Shown: piece by piece, positions 17,813-27,153 of the stretch
Position numbering within the stretch: position 1 is the first letter of the stretch
How the letters are laid out: the number at the start of each line of letters is the position of its first letter
Source: Planctomycetaceae bacterium
GTDB taxonomy: Bacteria; Planctomycetota; Planctomycetia; Planctomycetales; Planctomycetaceae
Assembly: GCA_947476295.1 (NCBI GenBank)
Contig: CANJQC010000004.1
Location: 1-64,000, forward strand
DNA length: 64,000 nucleotides
Direction of reading: 5' to 3'
Notes under the pieces: generated by a model
Database searches by the model: none
Seen by the model: only the letters and a program-made list of their open reading frames with translations
Told to the model about the DNA's origin: nothing
Translations under genes and position numbers: made by a program

Positions 17813-19267
17813 TCAAAGTTGATTTTGTGGTTCATCGACAAATGACCGCACAGAACGAATCAACAACGCCTGATACGCCCCGTCGGCGGGTTGTCCGGGG
17901 TGATGCTGTCTTTCGCGATCCAGACGGAAGTCCCTCAATGCCATCAGCACTGCGTCGACGACTCCCCGATTCTCTTCAGGTTCCATGCTGCATGTGGAAT
18001 ATACGACACGGCCACCGGGTCGGACGAGTTCACACGCCTGAAGCAGTAACCGTGTCTGCAGCACTACAAGTTCCTCAAGCCCATTCTGATCGAATCGCCA
18101 ACGCGCTTCTGGTCGCCGATTCAGTACGCCGCTATTCGAACATGGGACATCAACTAGGACCGCGTCAAATGGACCGGCGGGCAGATCGCGGCCATCCTTG
18201 GGGACCTCCATGGGCTGGATAGACGTCAACTGCAATCGCGCAGAGTTTTCTCGAATACGTTGCAGCCGACCGTGAGTGACGTCGCACGCAACGATGGTTG
18301 CTTTGTCACCGCTCAATTCCGCAAGGTGAGTCGTCTTTCCACCGGGTGCAGCGCAGAGATCAAGAATGGATTCGCCGGGTTGCGGCGCGAGCAACAGCGA
18401 GGCGGACATCGCCGCTTCGTCCTGCACACTCCAGAGCCCGTCGGCGTATCCGGGCAGCGTTTCAAGTCGCGGTGATTGTTCAAGCTGAATGCTGCCGAAG
18501 ATTTTTCCGGCGGAAGCTTTGCAGCCGGCATCAATGAGTGACTGCAGAACAGCGTTAGGATCAGCGCGCATAGAATTGACACGCAGTGTTGTGCCGGGCG
18601 GATCGATCGTATGAAAACAGGCCGAAGTCAGTTCCGCTTCGGACAGTCGCGAAGTCCAGCGTTGTGCAATAGTTTGCGGTAATGAAAAGGCATCAGCGTA
18701 GTACTGCATCCGCTGCGTCCGTGGATCGGGCAGAATCGCTTCGTTCAAACTCCGCCATTGTCCGTGTGATGTCGGAAGTGAAGTCACGGCAGGCCCGGTC
18801 GCCGGTGCGTCTGTCAGCAATCGACCGATGCCTCGCAACACGCCGTTGACGAATCCTGTCCAGCGAGGATGATCAAGCAGACGGCAAAGATCCACAGTGG
18901 AATCCACCGCAGCATGATCCGGAGTCCGCGAAAACAGCAACTGGTACGCACCAATCCGCAGCACGCGCCACAGGTCGGGTTCCACCTTGTGGCGTGGCCG
19001 AGTAATGCGTGACTGGATGACAACGTCCAGCGTCCGACTGCGGCGCACAACACCAACGGCAACATCCAGCGCCAGCGACCGATCCGCACTGCTAAGTGAA
19101 TGCCTTGCGTCCAAGTCCGCCATAATGTCCTGAATGAATCGATCCGACTGATCAAATTCCTGCAGCACCGCGAACGCAAAGATTCGACCATTCTCATACG
19201 GAACACGAACGCTCACAGAACCTTCAGCGGATGTCGTTCGAGCCGACTTGTTCCAGACTTCGCTCAT
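17813..19267 (-). CDS. rsmB: 16S rRNA m5C967 methyltransferase
   Basis: A 484-residue RNA (cytosine-5) methyltransferase. The N-terminal NusB-like RNA-binding domain covers about residues 28-170, with 'WRVLRIGAYQLLFSRTPDHAAVDSTVDL'-type pattern broken into the usual helices. The methyltransferase domain has the SAM loop 'DLCAAPGGKTTHLAEL', motif IV 'DVPCSNSGVL' (Cys near 373) and motif VI 'STCSMEPEEN' (catalytic Cys near 427). The start at 19267 has an AGGAGG box; extending to the upstream ATG at 19423 adds sequence with no NusB similarity. A small upstream frame ends with an ATGA overlap on this start. Confidence 0.93.
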   Translation of the reverse strand: MSEVWNKSARTTSAEGSVSVRVPYENGRIFAFAVLQEFDQSDRFIQDIMADLDARHSLSSADRSLALDVAVGVVRRSRTLDVVIQSRITRPRHKVEPDLWRVLRIGAYQLLFSRTPDHAAVDSTVDLCRLLDHPRWTGFVNGVLRGIGRLLTDAPATGPAVTSLPTSHGQWRSLNEAILPDPRTQRMQYYADAFSLPQTIAQRWTSRLSEAELTSACFHTIDPPGTTLRVNSMRADPNAVLQSLIDAGCKASAGKIFGSIQLEQSPRLETLPGYADGLWSVQDEAAMSASLLLAPQPGESILDLCAAPGGKTTHLAELSGDKATIVACDVTHGRLQRIRENSARLQLTSIQPMEVPKDGRDLPAGPFDAVLVDVPCSNSGVLNRRPEARWRFDQNGLEELVVLQTRLLLQACELVRPGGRVVYSTCSMEPEENRGVVDAVLMALRDFRLDRERQHHPGQPADGAYQALLIRSVRSFVDEPQNQL

Positions 19268-19461
19268 GACGAACCTCCTGGTCCGAGGGAACTCAATTCT
19301 TTGGCACGAAATCCAGTTTGTTGGAGTTCGCAGACGACCGCTGCGATCCCGTCCTTCTTCTTGCGACGCATGTAACCCATTTTTCGAAGTGTTGTTGGAC
19401 GTTCCGACTGTGTCCGGACCCAAGTTTCCAGAACGACGCCGCCGGATGCTAACCGAATCAT
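19264..19461 (-). CDS. Small hypothetical protein overlapping the rsmB start
   Basis: A 65-residue basic frame (MIRLASGGVV...MRRKKKDGIAAV...GPGGSS) whose TGA overlaps the rsmB ATG as ATGA. It has an AGGGAG box ten bases before its ATG at 19461. No family recognised. The coupling-like overlap is the main support, and it could still be chance. If real it would be the first gene of a two-gene unit with rsmB. Confidence 0.35.
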   Translation of the reverse strand: MIRLASGGVVLETWVRTQSERPTTLRKMGYMRRKKKDGIAAVVCELQQTGFRAKELSSLGPGGSS

Positions 19462-19731
19462 ATCCGCGAAGCTCCCTGCAACACCACCAATTTCGATCCG
19501 ACGGCAGGGTATGGAGCTTATCCGGTCGGGGAACGACGTGCCAGCAGATTCCTGTTCCCCAGCCGGACCACTACTTCCCGAATCCCAACATCCGCTTTTT
19601 ACTGCCGGATATCTGTTGTGACGGCGAAACAGCTTTCCTAGACTTCCGCATGCGTTTTCGGTGAATTGACGGAAAACACGGTCAGGCAGCGTTTCAAATT
19701 TCCTCCGATGAAAACCCGAGTACAGGCAACA

Positions 19732-20871
19732 ATGGCGAATTATTTCTTCACGAGCGAGTCAGTCAGCATGGGGCACCCGGATAAGGTGTCCGATCAGGTG
19801 TCAGACGGAATTCTGGATGCCTTGCTGGCTCAGGACCCTATGTCCCGCGTTGCGTGCGAAACACTTTGCACAACGGACCTTGTCGTACTGGCCGGCGAAA
19901 TTACGACGCAGGCAAAAGTGGACTACGTGGCGATCGCGCGAAAAGTGATTCGTGACATTGGTTACACGTCCGATGATATTGGCTTCAACGCTGACACCTG
20001 TCGGGTCTTTGTTGCCCTGCACAGTCAGTCAGGCGATATTGCTCAGGGCGTTGACCGCGACGGTGCCGGTGACCAAGGGCTCATGTTTGGTTACGCCTGC
20101 AATCAGACCGAAGAACTCATGCCGGTTCCCATCGCATACGCACATCGCCTGATTAATCGTCTGGCTGAAGTACGACTCAAAGGCGTTGTTAAATGGCTGC
20201 GTCCGGACAGCAAAAGCCAAGTCACGATTGAATATGACGGGATGAAGCCGGTTCGAGTTGAGGCGATCGTCATTTCAACGCAGCATGATGAAAGCGTGAC
20301 TCAGGAACAAATCGCCGCCTTCGTCAGGAAGGAAGTCATCGCTAACGTCATTCCGGCCAATATGCTGGACAGCAAGACAAAATACCACATCAACCCGACA
20401 GGTCGATTCGTCGTCGGTGGGCCACATGGCGACACCGGTCTGACTGGCCGTAAAATCATCGTCGATACATACGGCGGCTGGGGGCGACACGGGGGCGGAG
20501 CGTTCTCAGGCAAGGACGCAACCAAGGTGGATCGTTCAGCAGCTTACATGGGCCGATATGTTGCCAAGAATATCGTGGCGGCGGGTTTGGCTGAACAGTG
20601 CGAAGTACAATTAGCCTATGCGATCGGCGTGGCAGAACCTGTCAGCATTCGAGTGGACACGTTTGGCACAGGGACGATTCCCGAAGACCGAATTGAGAAA
20701 CTTGTGCGTGAACATTTTCCGTTGACGCCAAAAGGCATCATCGAACATTTGAAACTGCGTCGCCCGGTGTTCCTAAAGACGGCTGAAGGTGGTCACTTTG
20801 GTCGTAGCGGCGACGGTTTCACATGGGAAGCCACTGACAAGGCAGCCGCTTTGAAAAAGGCTGTCAACTAG
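19732..20871 (+). CDS. metK: S-adenosylmethionine synthase
   Basis: Methionine adenosyltransferase of 379 residues, making SAM from methionine and ATP. Conserved blocks are easy to see: '[20 protein letters not shown]' at the N-terminus, '[12 protein letters not shown]' (hexapeptide), '[17 protein letters not shown]', and the P-loop-like '[19 protein letters not shown]'. The start at 19732 (MANYFFTSE) gives the standard length; the frame is open to 19666 but those codons are not conserved. Divergent from rsmB and its upstream small frame. No SAM-type riboswitch could be recognised in the ~270-base divergent gap. Its product feeds the many SAM-dependent enzymes in this window. Confidence 0.97.
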   Translation: MANYFFTSESVSMGHPDKVSDQVSDGILDALLAQDPMSRVACETLCTTDLVVLAGEITTQAKVDYVAIARKVIRDIGYTSDDIGFNADTCRVFVALHSQSGDIAQGVDRDGAGDQGLMFGYACNQTEELMPVPIAYAHRLINRLAEVRLKGVVKWLRPDSKSQVTIEYDGMKPVRVEAIVISTQHDESVTQEQIAAFVRKEVIANVIPANMLDSKTKYHINPTGRFVVGGPHGDTGLTGRKIIVDTYGGWGRHGGGAFSGKDATKVDRSAAYMGRYVAKNIVAAGLAEQCEVQLAYAIGVAEPVSIRVDTFGTGTIPEDRIEKLVREHFPLTPKGIIEHLKLRRPVFLKTAEGGHFGRSGDGFTWEATDKAAALKKAVN

Positions 20872-20923
20872 GCGGGACTGAACGAACTCCAACTTCCTCT
20901 TCCCTTGGCACGGACGCACGGGT

Positions 20924-22804
20924 ATGGATACTCACGGCGAACGGCCAAACAACGAAATTGCTGATTCAGAAAATCAGATTTTGCGGCCTGAGATCCAACG
21001 CATCATTGCTCAGGGAACGACGGCTCCAGTGGCGCGCACGGGATCGACGTTGTCGTCAGCGTTGCTTGTGGCTGGCAGCATGTTACTGTTGTGGTTGTCG
21101 TTCACGCCGATGGAATGGTCGTGTCTTGCATGGATCGCATTGGTGCCGTTGAGTCAGCTTCTGCGGCTCAACTCATTGCCATCGCGATGTTACTTCGTGA
21201 GCTGGTGCGTCGCATTTGTCTGGGCGCTGCTAACGCTGCAATGGATGCGGCTGGGACATCCCGCGATGTTTCTGGCGTTGGTCGCACTGGCGTTTTACTT
21301 GGCATTGTATGTCCCTGTGTTCGTATGGCTGGGACGCCGCTGCGTCGGAAATGGCCTGCCGATCTGGCTGGCGGTTCCGATCGTCTGGACTTCGCTGGAA
21401 TATATTCGAGCGTGGCTGATCACGGGATTCGCCTGGTACTTCCTTGGTCACACGCAGTATCGCTGGTCGGCCTTGATTCAGATCTGCGATGTCACGGGGG
21501 TCTTTGGAGTCACGTTTTTTGTGGCTCTCGTTTCCGGCGCTATCGCGGTGAACGTTCCGGTAAGCTGGTTGCTTCGAATGGGGCTGAACATTGACGCGAA
21601 TGTATCACCCGCTGCAAACAAGCGCATTCAATGGTTGCCAGTGATCACAGCCGTCATCTTCGTCGTCGCGTGTCTTGGCTATGGACTGATTCGTCGCACA
21701 CCGCCCGAACTATTTCCAGCCGGCCCCGTCTTCGCATTGATTCAGGGAAATTTTACACCGATCGTGAAACATGATCCAGCAGAACACACGACGCGTTATC
21801 GAGTCCACGATTCATTGACGCGCGAGGCCGTGTTGCTGCAGCCAGACTTTATCGTCTGGCCGGAAACGATGTTTCCGACGCCCGAACGTTCCGTTGCGGA
21901 GGGTGTATCGGACAAGGATCTCCTTGAACATCTCCCTCGCGAAGTGTTGCAGGCGTACGGAAATGAAAAGGAATCTCTGGTCAAAGAATGGCGCGGCGGT
22001 GACGTTCAGAAACATCTGGAGATGCACGCACAGGCATCCGGCGCTGCACTGGTGATCGGTGTTGAAGCAGCGGTCGCAAAAAAGGATAGTCTGAAGATCT
22101 ATAACGGTGCTGCATTTGTGCGACCGGATCTGGGGTATTCAGGACGCTATGATAAAATTCACCGCGTAATTTTTGGAGAGTACATTCCTCTGAAGAGCAT
22201 TTTCCCGTGGCTGCACAACTTGACCCCATTTGGATCGAACTATGGCATCGAAGCGGGCGAAGGTGTCCGCATGTTTGAGTACGGTGGTCATCGCATTGCA
22301 CCGTTAATCTGTTTCGAGGACACGGTTCCGCAATTGGTGCGACAAATCGCAGCGCAGCGCGATGGAGCAGGCAACGACTGTGATGTGCTGGTGAATCTGA
22401 CGAATGATGCCTGGTTTCATGGTTCCAGTGAACTGGATCAGCATTTGATCACAGGAGCGTTTCGCTGTGTGGAGACTCGGATACCGATGGTGCGTTGCGT
22501 GAATGGCGGAATTTCGGCGTTCATTGACGGCAACGGTCAGATTCGTGAACCAGCGGAAATTCACATGATGGCAGAACCATTTGATGGCATGCAGGTTCAG
22601 TTGAGTCGCGTAGAAGGAATGCGGGATCCTGATACCGGCTACTGGCGAAGGCAGTTTTCCGGCATCATCTTCGGTCAGGCACCACTCGATCCACGGGAAT
22701 CCTCGTATGTGCGATTCGGTGACTGGTTCGCGCAGATGTGTCTGCTGGCGACGGTGTTGTTCGCCGTAGTTAAAGTCGCCAGACTTTGGGCTCCGTTGCC
22801 ATGA
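20924..22804 (+). CDS. lnt: Apolipoprotein N-acyltransferase
   Basis: Integral inner-membrane enzyme that N-acylates lipoproteins, 626 residues. About six to eight N-terminal helices (from residue 45) precede a nitrilase-type domain. The catalytic triad is visible: Glu314 in 'WPETMFP', Lys411 in 'YDKIHRV', and Cys463 in 'ICFEDT'. The 'LTNDAWF' and 'HLITGAFRCVETRIPMVRC' segments complete the fold. The domain has an extra stretch between the Glu and the Lys, with charged 'NEKESLVKEW', as in planctomycete members. The ~50-residue polar N-terminal extension before the first helix is unusual, and a start further in cannot be excluded. It follows metK by 52 bases and may share its transcript. Confidence 0.93.
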   Translation: MDTHGERPNNEIADSENQILRPEIQRIIAQGTTAPVARTGSTLSSALLVAGSMLLLWLSFTPMEWSCLAWIALVPLSQLLRLNSLPSRCYFVSWCVAFVWALLTLQWMRLGHPAMFLALVALAFYLALYVPVFVWLGRRCVGNGLPIWLAVPIVWTSLEYIRAWLITGFAWYFLGHTQYRWSALIQICDVTGVFGVTFFVALVSGAIAVNVPVSWLLRMGLNIDANVSPAANKRIQWLPVITAVIFVVACLGYGLIRRTPPELFPAGPVFALIQGNFTPIVKHDPAEHTTRYRVHDSLTREAVLLQPDFIVWPETMFPTPERSVAEGVSDKDLLEHLPREVLQAYGNEKESLVKEWRGGDVQKHLEMHAQASGAALVIGVEAAVAKKDSLKIYNGAAFVRPDLGYSGRYDKIHRVIFGEYIPLKSIFPWLHNLTPFGSNYGIEAGEGVRMFEYGGHRIAPLICFEDTVPQLVRQIAAQRDGAGNDCDVLVNLTNDAWFHGSSELDQHLITGAFRCVETRIPMVRCVNGGISAFIDGNGQIREPAEIHMMAEPFDGMQVQLSRVEGMRDPDTGYWRRQFSGIIFGQAPLDPRESSYVRFGDWFAQMCLLATVLFAVVKVARLWAPLP

Positions 22805-22862
22805 AGGTCAGCACTCCGGGCAGTTTGGCTACCGCATCTCCATCGAGGAATCGGCCTTTCTC

Positions 22863-22922
22863 GTTTAACCCGAGCCAACGTCGAGGTTTCTCTCGCCGCC
22901 TCGCCGTTGGCTCGGGTTAAAC
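22863..22922. repeat. 18-bp perfect inverted repeat (GGCTCGGGTTAAAC type)
   Basis: Arms 22863-22880 and 22905-22922 are perfectly complementary over 18 bases, with a 24-base spacer. It sits 59 bases after lnt and could act as a terminator, but it lacks a U-tract. A related half-element at 41506-41529 (CTCGCCATTGGCTCGAGTC) marks it as a dispersed family. The ~300 bases from here to the desaturase contain only a possible TTGACA box at 23023-23028 and no gene. Confidence 0.8.
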
Positions 22923-23223
22923 ATTCACAACAGCGAGAATTCTGACGTTATTCACGAACCGGACGGAGATTTTTCACACATAACATTGGTCGTAAGTACT
23001 TTCCTGTAAACATATTATGGCGTTGACAAATGTTTGACATTCGTATGACGGCAACGAAACACGCTGCTGTTGTTGAATGTCGATATTCCCCGTATTGTTC
23101 AGGGAACTTGCTATGGCTGCGATTGTATCGGGTGCCATGCGAGGACGCATGTCAGCTGCCTGAATCATTCAGTGGGCTGAACCTGTTGCGTTCCTTTTCT
23201 AGACAACCAAAGGGATGGATTTT

Positions 23224-24261
23224 ATGAGCGTTTCCACTGCATCGGTTTCTGCTGAGCATATACTCACTCCTGCCGAGATCAAGCGGCTGCAGGCTCAGGC
23301 GGACACGGACACTCTGGTTGCTGCATTTCATCGTGAGCAGTTGCGTTGGAGTAACGTCGATTGGGTGGTGGCGTTGTTCCTGATCGGCGTCCATGTGGGG
23401 GCTCTCGCTGCTCCATTTTTCTTTAGTTGGACGGGGCTTGCTGTCTGCCTCGTGATGCACTGGGTCACATGCAGCATCGGCATCTGTCTGGGTTATCATC
23501 GATATCTGTCACATAAATCGATGAAGCTGAAAGCTCCCGCAGAATTTGTGGCGATGGTGTGTGGTTGCCTGTCCGGTGAAGGTTCACCGATGACCTGGGC
23601 GGCAACCCATCGTCTGCATCATCACAAATCGGATCAGGAAGGTGATCCTCATTCTCCAATCAGAGAAGATGGCTGGTGGTCACATATTTTGTGGCTGTTT
23701 CCAAAGCGTTCTACCGAGTCAGGCCGCGTGCTCTATCGACGCTATGTACCGGAACTCGTCGATCGCCCGATGATGCAGTTTTTTGAAAAGACGTTCGCCC
23801 TTTGGCTTTGGGGCGGTGGACTAGCCATGCTTGCTGCTGGCTGGATTTTCGGTGGTTGGCGGATGGGCGTATCGCTTGTCGTCTGGGGTATGTGCGTGCG
23901 AATGGTTGCTGCTTACCACAGCACTTGGTTTGTAAATTCCGCAACGCATCTCTGGGGTTATCGAAACTACGACACGCGTGATCATTCACGCAACTTGTGG
24001 TGGGTTGCCGTCCTCGCCTATGGCGAAGGCTGGCACAACAACCACCATGCGCATCCCGCCGTTGCTCCTGCCGGTCACAAGTGGTGGGAAGTCGATATCA
24101 CGTGGTGGTCGATTCGACTGCTGCGAGCTTTTGGTCTGGCCTATGACGTTAAAGACCGGATTCCTAAAGGTCGCAGTGCAGATGATCACGAAGGACCAAC
24201 GGGACACGGTGAAGCCGGATATTGCGAAATTCCGTCACCTATGGCTGAAGCTGCCGCCTGA
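23224..24261 (+). CDS. Acyl-CoA/fatty-acid delta-9-type desaturase
   Basis: Membrane di-iron desaturase, about 345 residues. The three histidine boxes are present: 'HRYLSH', 'HRLHHHKSD' and 'HNNHH', the pattern of the stearoyl-CoA/acyl-CoA desaturase family (DesC-type). Four membrane helices surround them (around residues 47-70, 77-95, 190-215, 218-235). It introduces a double bond in saturated acyl chains and controls membrane fluidity. ATG 23224 is used; an in-frame ATG at 23215 adds three residues and shares the same AAGGG box. It is monocistronic, with relic sequence beginning at its stop codon. Confidence 0.92.
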   Translation: MSVSTASVSAEHILTPAEIKRLQAQADTDTLVAAFHREQLRWSNVDWVVALFLIGVHVGALAAPFFFSWTGLAVCLVMHWVTCSIGICLGYHRYLSHKSMKLKAPAEFVAMVCGCLSGEGSPMTWAATHRLHHHKSDQEGDPHSPIREDGWWSHILWLFPKRSTESGRVLYRRYVPELVDRPMMQFFEKTFALWLWGGGLAMLAAGWIFGGWRMGVSLVVWGMCVRMVAAYHSTWFVNSATHLWGYRNYDTRDHSRNLWWVAVLAYGEGWHNNHHAHPAVAPAGHKWWEVDITWWSIRLLRAFGLAYDVKDRIPKGRSADDHEGPTGHGEAGYCEIPSPMAEAAA

Positions 24262-24560
24262 TCATTCAAAGCGAACAATACGTTCGCCCTTCAGGATCTG
24301 GCCGTTCGAATTAGTGGCACGCACCTGGATAAGGTACGTGCCTTTTTTTGGTGCCACTGTCAAAGTCGCTTTCCACAAATGTGGGCACACCATTGGTTTG
24401 GTGAGTTTTCGCCACGGAAGATTGTCGGGAAGAATCGGCGTTCGTAGGTCGCATCGCTGAGTTCATCGGTTTCTGCGGCGAAGTTGATGTCGTGATTTCC
24501 AATCATGTTGTACCACGGGATGCATTCCGGCAACGTCTCGGACATGAATGTCCAAGCTAC
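24262..24560 (-). pseudogene. Calcineurin-like metallophosphoesterase, collapsed remnant
   Basis: Two pieces of one planctomycete phosphoesterase gene are joined by an internal deletion. The upstream piece reads 'CIPWYNMIGNHDINF' and 'TDELSDATYERRFFP', the GNHD metal-binding motif and following helix. The downstream piece reads 'APKKGTYLIQVRATNSNG' and 'GERIVRFE' and ends in a stop at 24262-24264, just after the desaturase stop; this is the C-terminal beta domain. The remaining catalytic motifs are gone and the frames differ. Confidence 0.7.
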
Positions 24561-24586
24561 GGGAATCGTAGGTTTGGACCGCCCCT

Positions 24587-25786
24587 TTAGACTTCGTCAG
24601 CCGTATTTGGAGCCGCTGCTTCTCCGGTTGCGCCTGAATCCGCAGCGCTGCGTTCTCGTGGTGGAGCGGGCCCCATGTATTGGTAGAACTGACATTCCAG
24701 TCGCCCATTGTACAATTTTCTGCGTCGAGGGGCTCGGCGACCAAAATGTTTTTCGAACCAAGTGTTGGACGTGATCACATAGAAGCTCCACGTTGGCAGC
24801 GAATCACAGACACGCCCCAGTTCCCGATAGACGGCTTCCACTTCTTCCGGTGCGCCCATGCGTTCTCCGTACGGAGGGTTGCAGACGACGACGCCATATT
24901 CGCGGCTGGACTTGAGTTCGCTGATTTCCTGAATGCGAAACTGAATATCTCCGCCAACACCCGCTTCGGCCGCACTTTTCTCCGACAGACGGATGGCCGC
25001 CGGATCGTGGTCGAATCCCAGAATCGGTTCGCTCATCCGAGGTTGTCGCAGATCCTTTGCTTCAGTGCGGACATCCTTCCACATTTTTCGATCTATCCAC
25101 GGCCAGTCCTCTGCAATGAACGATCGTCCGGATCCCGGTGCTATGTTGCGACCGATCAATGCCGCTTCGATGGGAAGTGTCCCACTACCACAAAACGGGT
25201 CGATAAACTGTCGATCTCGATTCCAATAACTTAACTGCAGCAAGCCAGCCGCCATTGTTTCACGCAGCGGTGCCGGACCGGCGAATTCGCGATAGCCGCG
25301 TTTGTGAAGTCCGTCGCCCGACGTATCAATCGTCAACGTCGCAACGTCCCGTAGCAAAGACACTTCGACGGCGAATTCCGCACCGGTTTCATCAAAACGA
25401 AAGCGGTTGTACTTCTTTTTCAGACTTTCAACGATCGCTTTTTTGACGCATCCCTGCACGGCAGGCACTGCGTGGAGTCTTGATTGCACGCTGCGTCCTG
25501 CGACAGGAAACGTCGCATCGACCGGCAACAGATCGCTCCACGGAAGATCAACCGTCTTATCGAACAGAGCTCCAAAATCCGGTGCATGAAACTCGCCGAC
25601 TTTGATCAGCAGTCGATCGGCAGACCGCAACCACATGTTGCAGCGCGCAATATCGCGCTCATCCCCTGCAAAATGAACCTTGCCGTCCAGTGTTCGTGTA
25701 TCCGCGTAGCCCAGCCGTTCGAGTTCCCGTGTCACGACGGACTCGAGACCGAAGGTGGTCGTTGCAATTAATTCAAAGCGAGGCAT
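24587..25786 (-). CDS. THUMP-domain class I rRNA/tRNA methyltransferase (RlmL-like)
   Basis: RNA methyltransferase of 399 residues. An N-terminal ferredoxin-like and THUMP domain (about 1-160, 'ATTTFGLESVVTREL') precedes a Rossmann methyltransferase with 'FIDPFCGSGTLPIEAALI' (motif I) and 'VVCNPPYGERM' (catalytic NPPY, N-methyltransferase of guanine). It resembles the first half of E. coli RlmL (23S rRNA m2G2445) and the stand-alone family often annotated as an N6-adenine-specific methylase. The RlmK half is absent, as is usual in this phylum. The last ~20 residues are low-complexity and Ala-rich. Exact target base not determined. Confidence 0.9.
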   Translation of the reverse strand: MPRFELIATTTFGLESVVTRELERLGYADTRTLDGKVHFAGDERDIARCNMWLRSADRLLIKVGEFHAPDFGALFDKTVDLPWSDLLPVDATFPVAGRSVQSRLHAVPAVQGCVKKAIVESLKKKYNRFRFDETGAEFAVEVSLLRDVATLTIDTSGDGLHKRGYREFAGPAPLRETMAAGLLQLSYWNRDRQFIDPFCGSGTLPIEAALIGRNIAPGSGRSFIAEDWPWIDRKMWKDVRTEAKDLRQPRMSEPILGFDHDPAAIRLSEKSAAEAGVGGDIQFRIQEISELKSSREYGVVVCNPPYGERMGAPEEVEAVYRELGRVCDSLPTWSFYVITSNTWFEKHFGRRAPRRRKLYNGRLECQFYQYMGPAPPRERSAADSGATGEAAAPNTADEV

Positions 25787-25946
25787 TTAATGACATCGTG
25801 AGTTTGGAGTGAGTCTGAGATTCTCAAAGAACGAAGCCGTCATCTACGGAAATGGCTCCGAATGACAGATTGGACGAATGCGCAGACGCAGAGTCAATCC
25901 ATGTCAGTTGCTGAAGCTGAGATTGCTGAGAATGGTGAACCGACAG

Positions 25947-26438
25947 TCAATTTCGGCGTCGAATTGTGGCGGAAAGCCAGGGTTTTGCAATTCGAATGGT
26001 CGCAAGGGTCGATTGAATCCGCGCGATGTGAGAGACGGACTCAGGGAAGCTGCGAATGATGCTGAAATCGTTAGAATCCAGTTTCTGTTCCAGAAGTTCC
26101 AGCGAGTGCATCATGGTATCGCGGAATGCCTGCAAAGCATCATCCGCTAGGTCCGTCCTGAGCAACAGCGTTTGAGTGTCGGTGCGTTCGCGTCTGAGCA
26201 TCGCCAATGTTGATTGCTGACTGCGGTAAAGCAAGCCATCGACGAACGCGCGGCGCAGGCCACCTTCGGGGTCGAACTGGTACACCGGGTCCTGTCCGAT
26301 GAAGACGCTCATCGCAGAATTGGAACGGAAACCGATTGTGATGAGCGATCCAAAGCCGCCAACAGACAATTTAACTCGATCGGGTAACGCCACGGCTTCC
26401 CGCATCAGGTCTTCGCGATCTTCTTCGTGCTGAGCCAT
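25947..26438 (-). CDS. Conserved-looking hypothetical protein
   Basis: A 163-residue soluble protein with no family recognised. An N-terminal acidic helix (EEDREDLMREA) is followed by beta-rich sequence ('VKLSVGGFGSLITIGFRSNSAMSVFIGQDPVYQFDPEGGLRRAFVDG') and then long charged helices ('LAMLRRERTDTQTLLLRTDL', 'LELLEQKL'). Codon pattern and reading-frame length support a real gene. It sits upstream of the RlmL-like gene in the same direction with a 160-base gap, which could place both on one transcript. Confidence 0.7.
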   Translation of the reverse strand: MAQHEEDREDLMREAVALPDRVKLSVGGFGSLITIGFRSNSAMSVFIGQDPVYQFDPEGGLRRAFVDGLLYRSQQSTLAMLRRERTDTQTLLLRTDLADDALQAFRDTMMHSLELLEQKLDSNDFSIIRSFPESVSHIARIQSTLATIRIAKPWLSATIRRRN

Positions 26439-26484
26439 GAATGACGAAGACCATATCTATAACTGTTAAATTCAAAGCGTTCTT

Positions 26485-26980
26485 TCAGGTGTCGCTTGAT
26501 GCATAAAAAGTCATCCGCACGACTGTACTTGACCCACGGCGTTTCGTTGCACTCGGACCCTTCACCCAAGGATAGCTAAATTCCGTCGTGGATTTCGAGG
26601 CCAAGTGGCATTGTTTTGCATAACGCAGCATCAAAGAGAACGGAATCCACCAGATCAGGTCATTGACGAAGATCAGGATCCCCATTATCCATGGAAAGCT
26701 GCCATTCATCACGGACCAGAAAAAGCCGATTGGCCCGAAAATCTTGCCGAGTAAACCAACCAGCACGATCGGCCAGTGCCTAACAGGGGCCTTTGCGGCA
26801 CACCAGTAGCCGATTCCGTAAACTCCGACGATCATGCCGATGTACTGCCAAAGTTCAGGGTAGTTTGAAAGTGGATCAACCCCCAGCATCGACAAACTGG
26901 CATTCGGAAAAAAAAATCGCGGACAAGCCCCAGCCAACGTTGTATACTGCGGCTGCTTTTGAGCTGGCTCGATTCCATTG
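26485..26980 (-). pseudogene. Small multi-helix membrane protein with homopolymer frameshift
   Basis: A ~165-residue membrane protein interrupted near its N-terminus. The downstream frame reads 'PNASLSMLGVD', 'NYPELWQYIGMIVGVYGIGYW', 'VRHWPIVLVGLLGKIFGPIGF' and 'ILIFVNDLIWWIPFSLML', three to four helices typical of a small planctomycete and proteobacterial membrane family without known function. The natural N-terminus ('AAAVYNVGWGLSAIFF') is in another frame, joined at a run of nine A (26908-26916, + strand). A one-base slip, in vivo or as a sequencing error, would restore the gene. The C-terminal ~20 residues look unlike the family. The remaining helix-coding part could still be translated from Met at 26889. 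Confidence 0.6.
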
Positions 26981-27153
26981 AGGACATGCTGTCCTGCTTG
27001 TGGAAATCGCCACGGGAAACTTCGTCCGGTCTGTAAAACTGATGAAAGCGTTTGACCGTTAAACAAACAATGCCATGATGCTCAAATTGGGAACAACCGA
27101 ATGCACCGCAATCATTGTGCCACAAGGTTCTCGTGTCTCATCAAGCTGACTCC

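Noticed and set aside
19462-19731. SAM-sensing riboswitch upstream of metK
   Set aside because: No recognisable SAM-I, SAM-II, SAM-IV or SAH core could be found by eye in the gap; a covariance-model search would be decisive.
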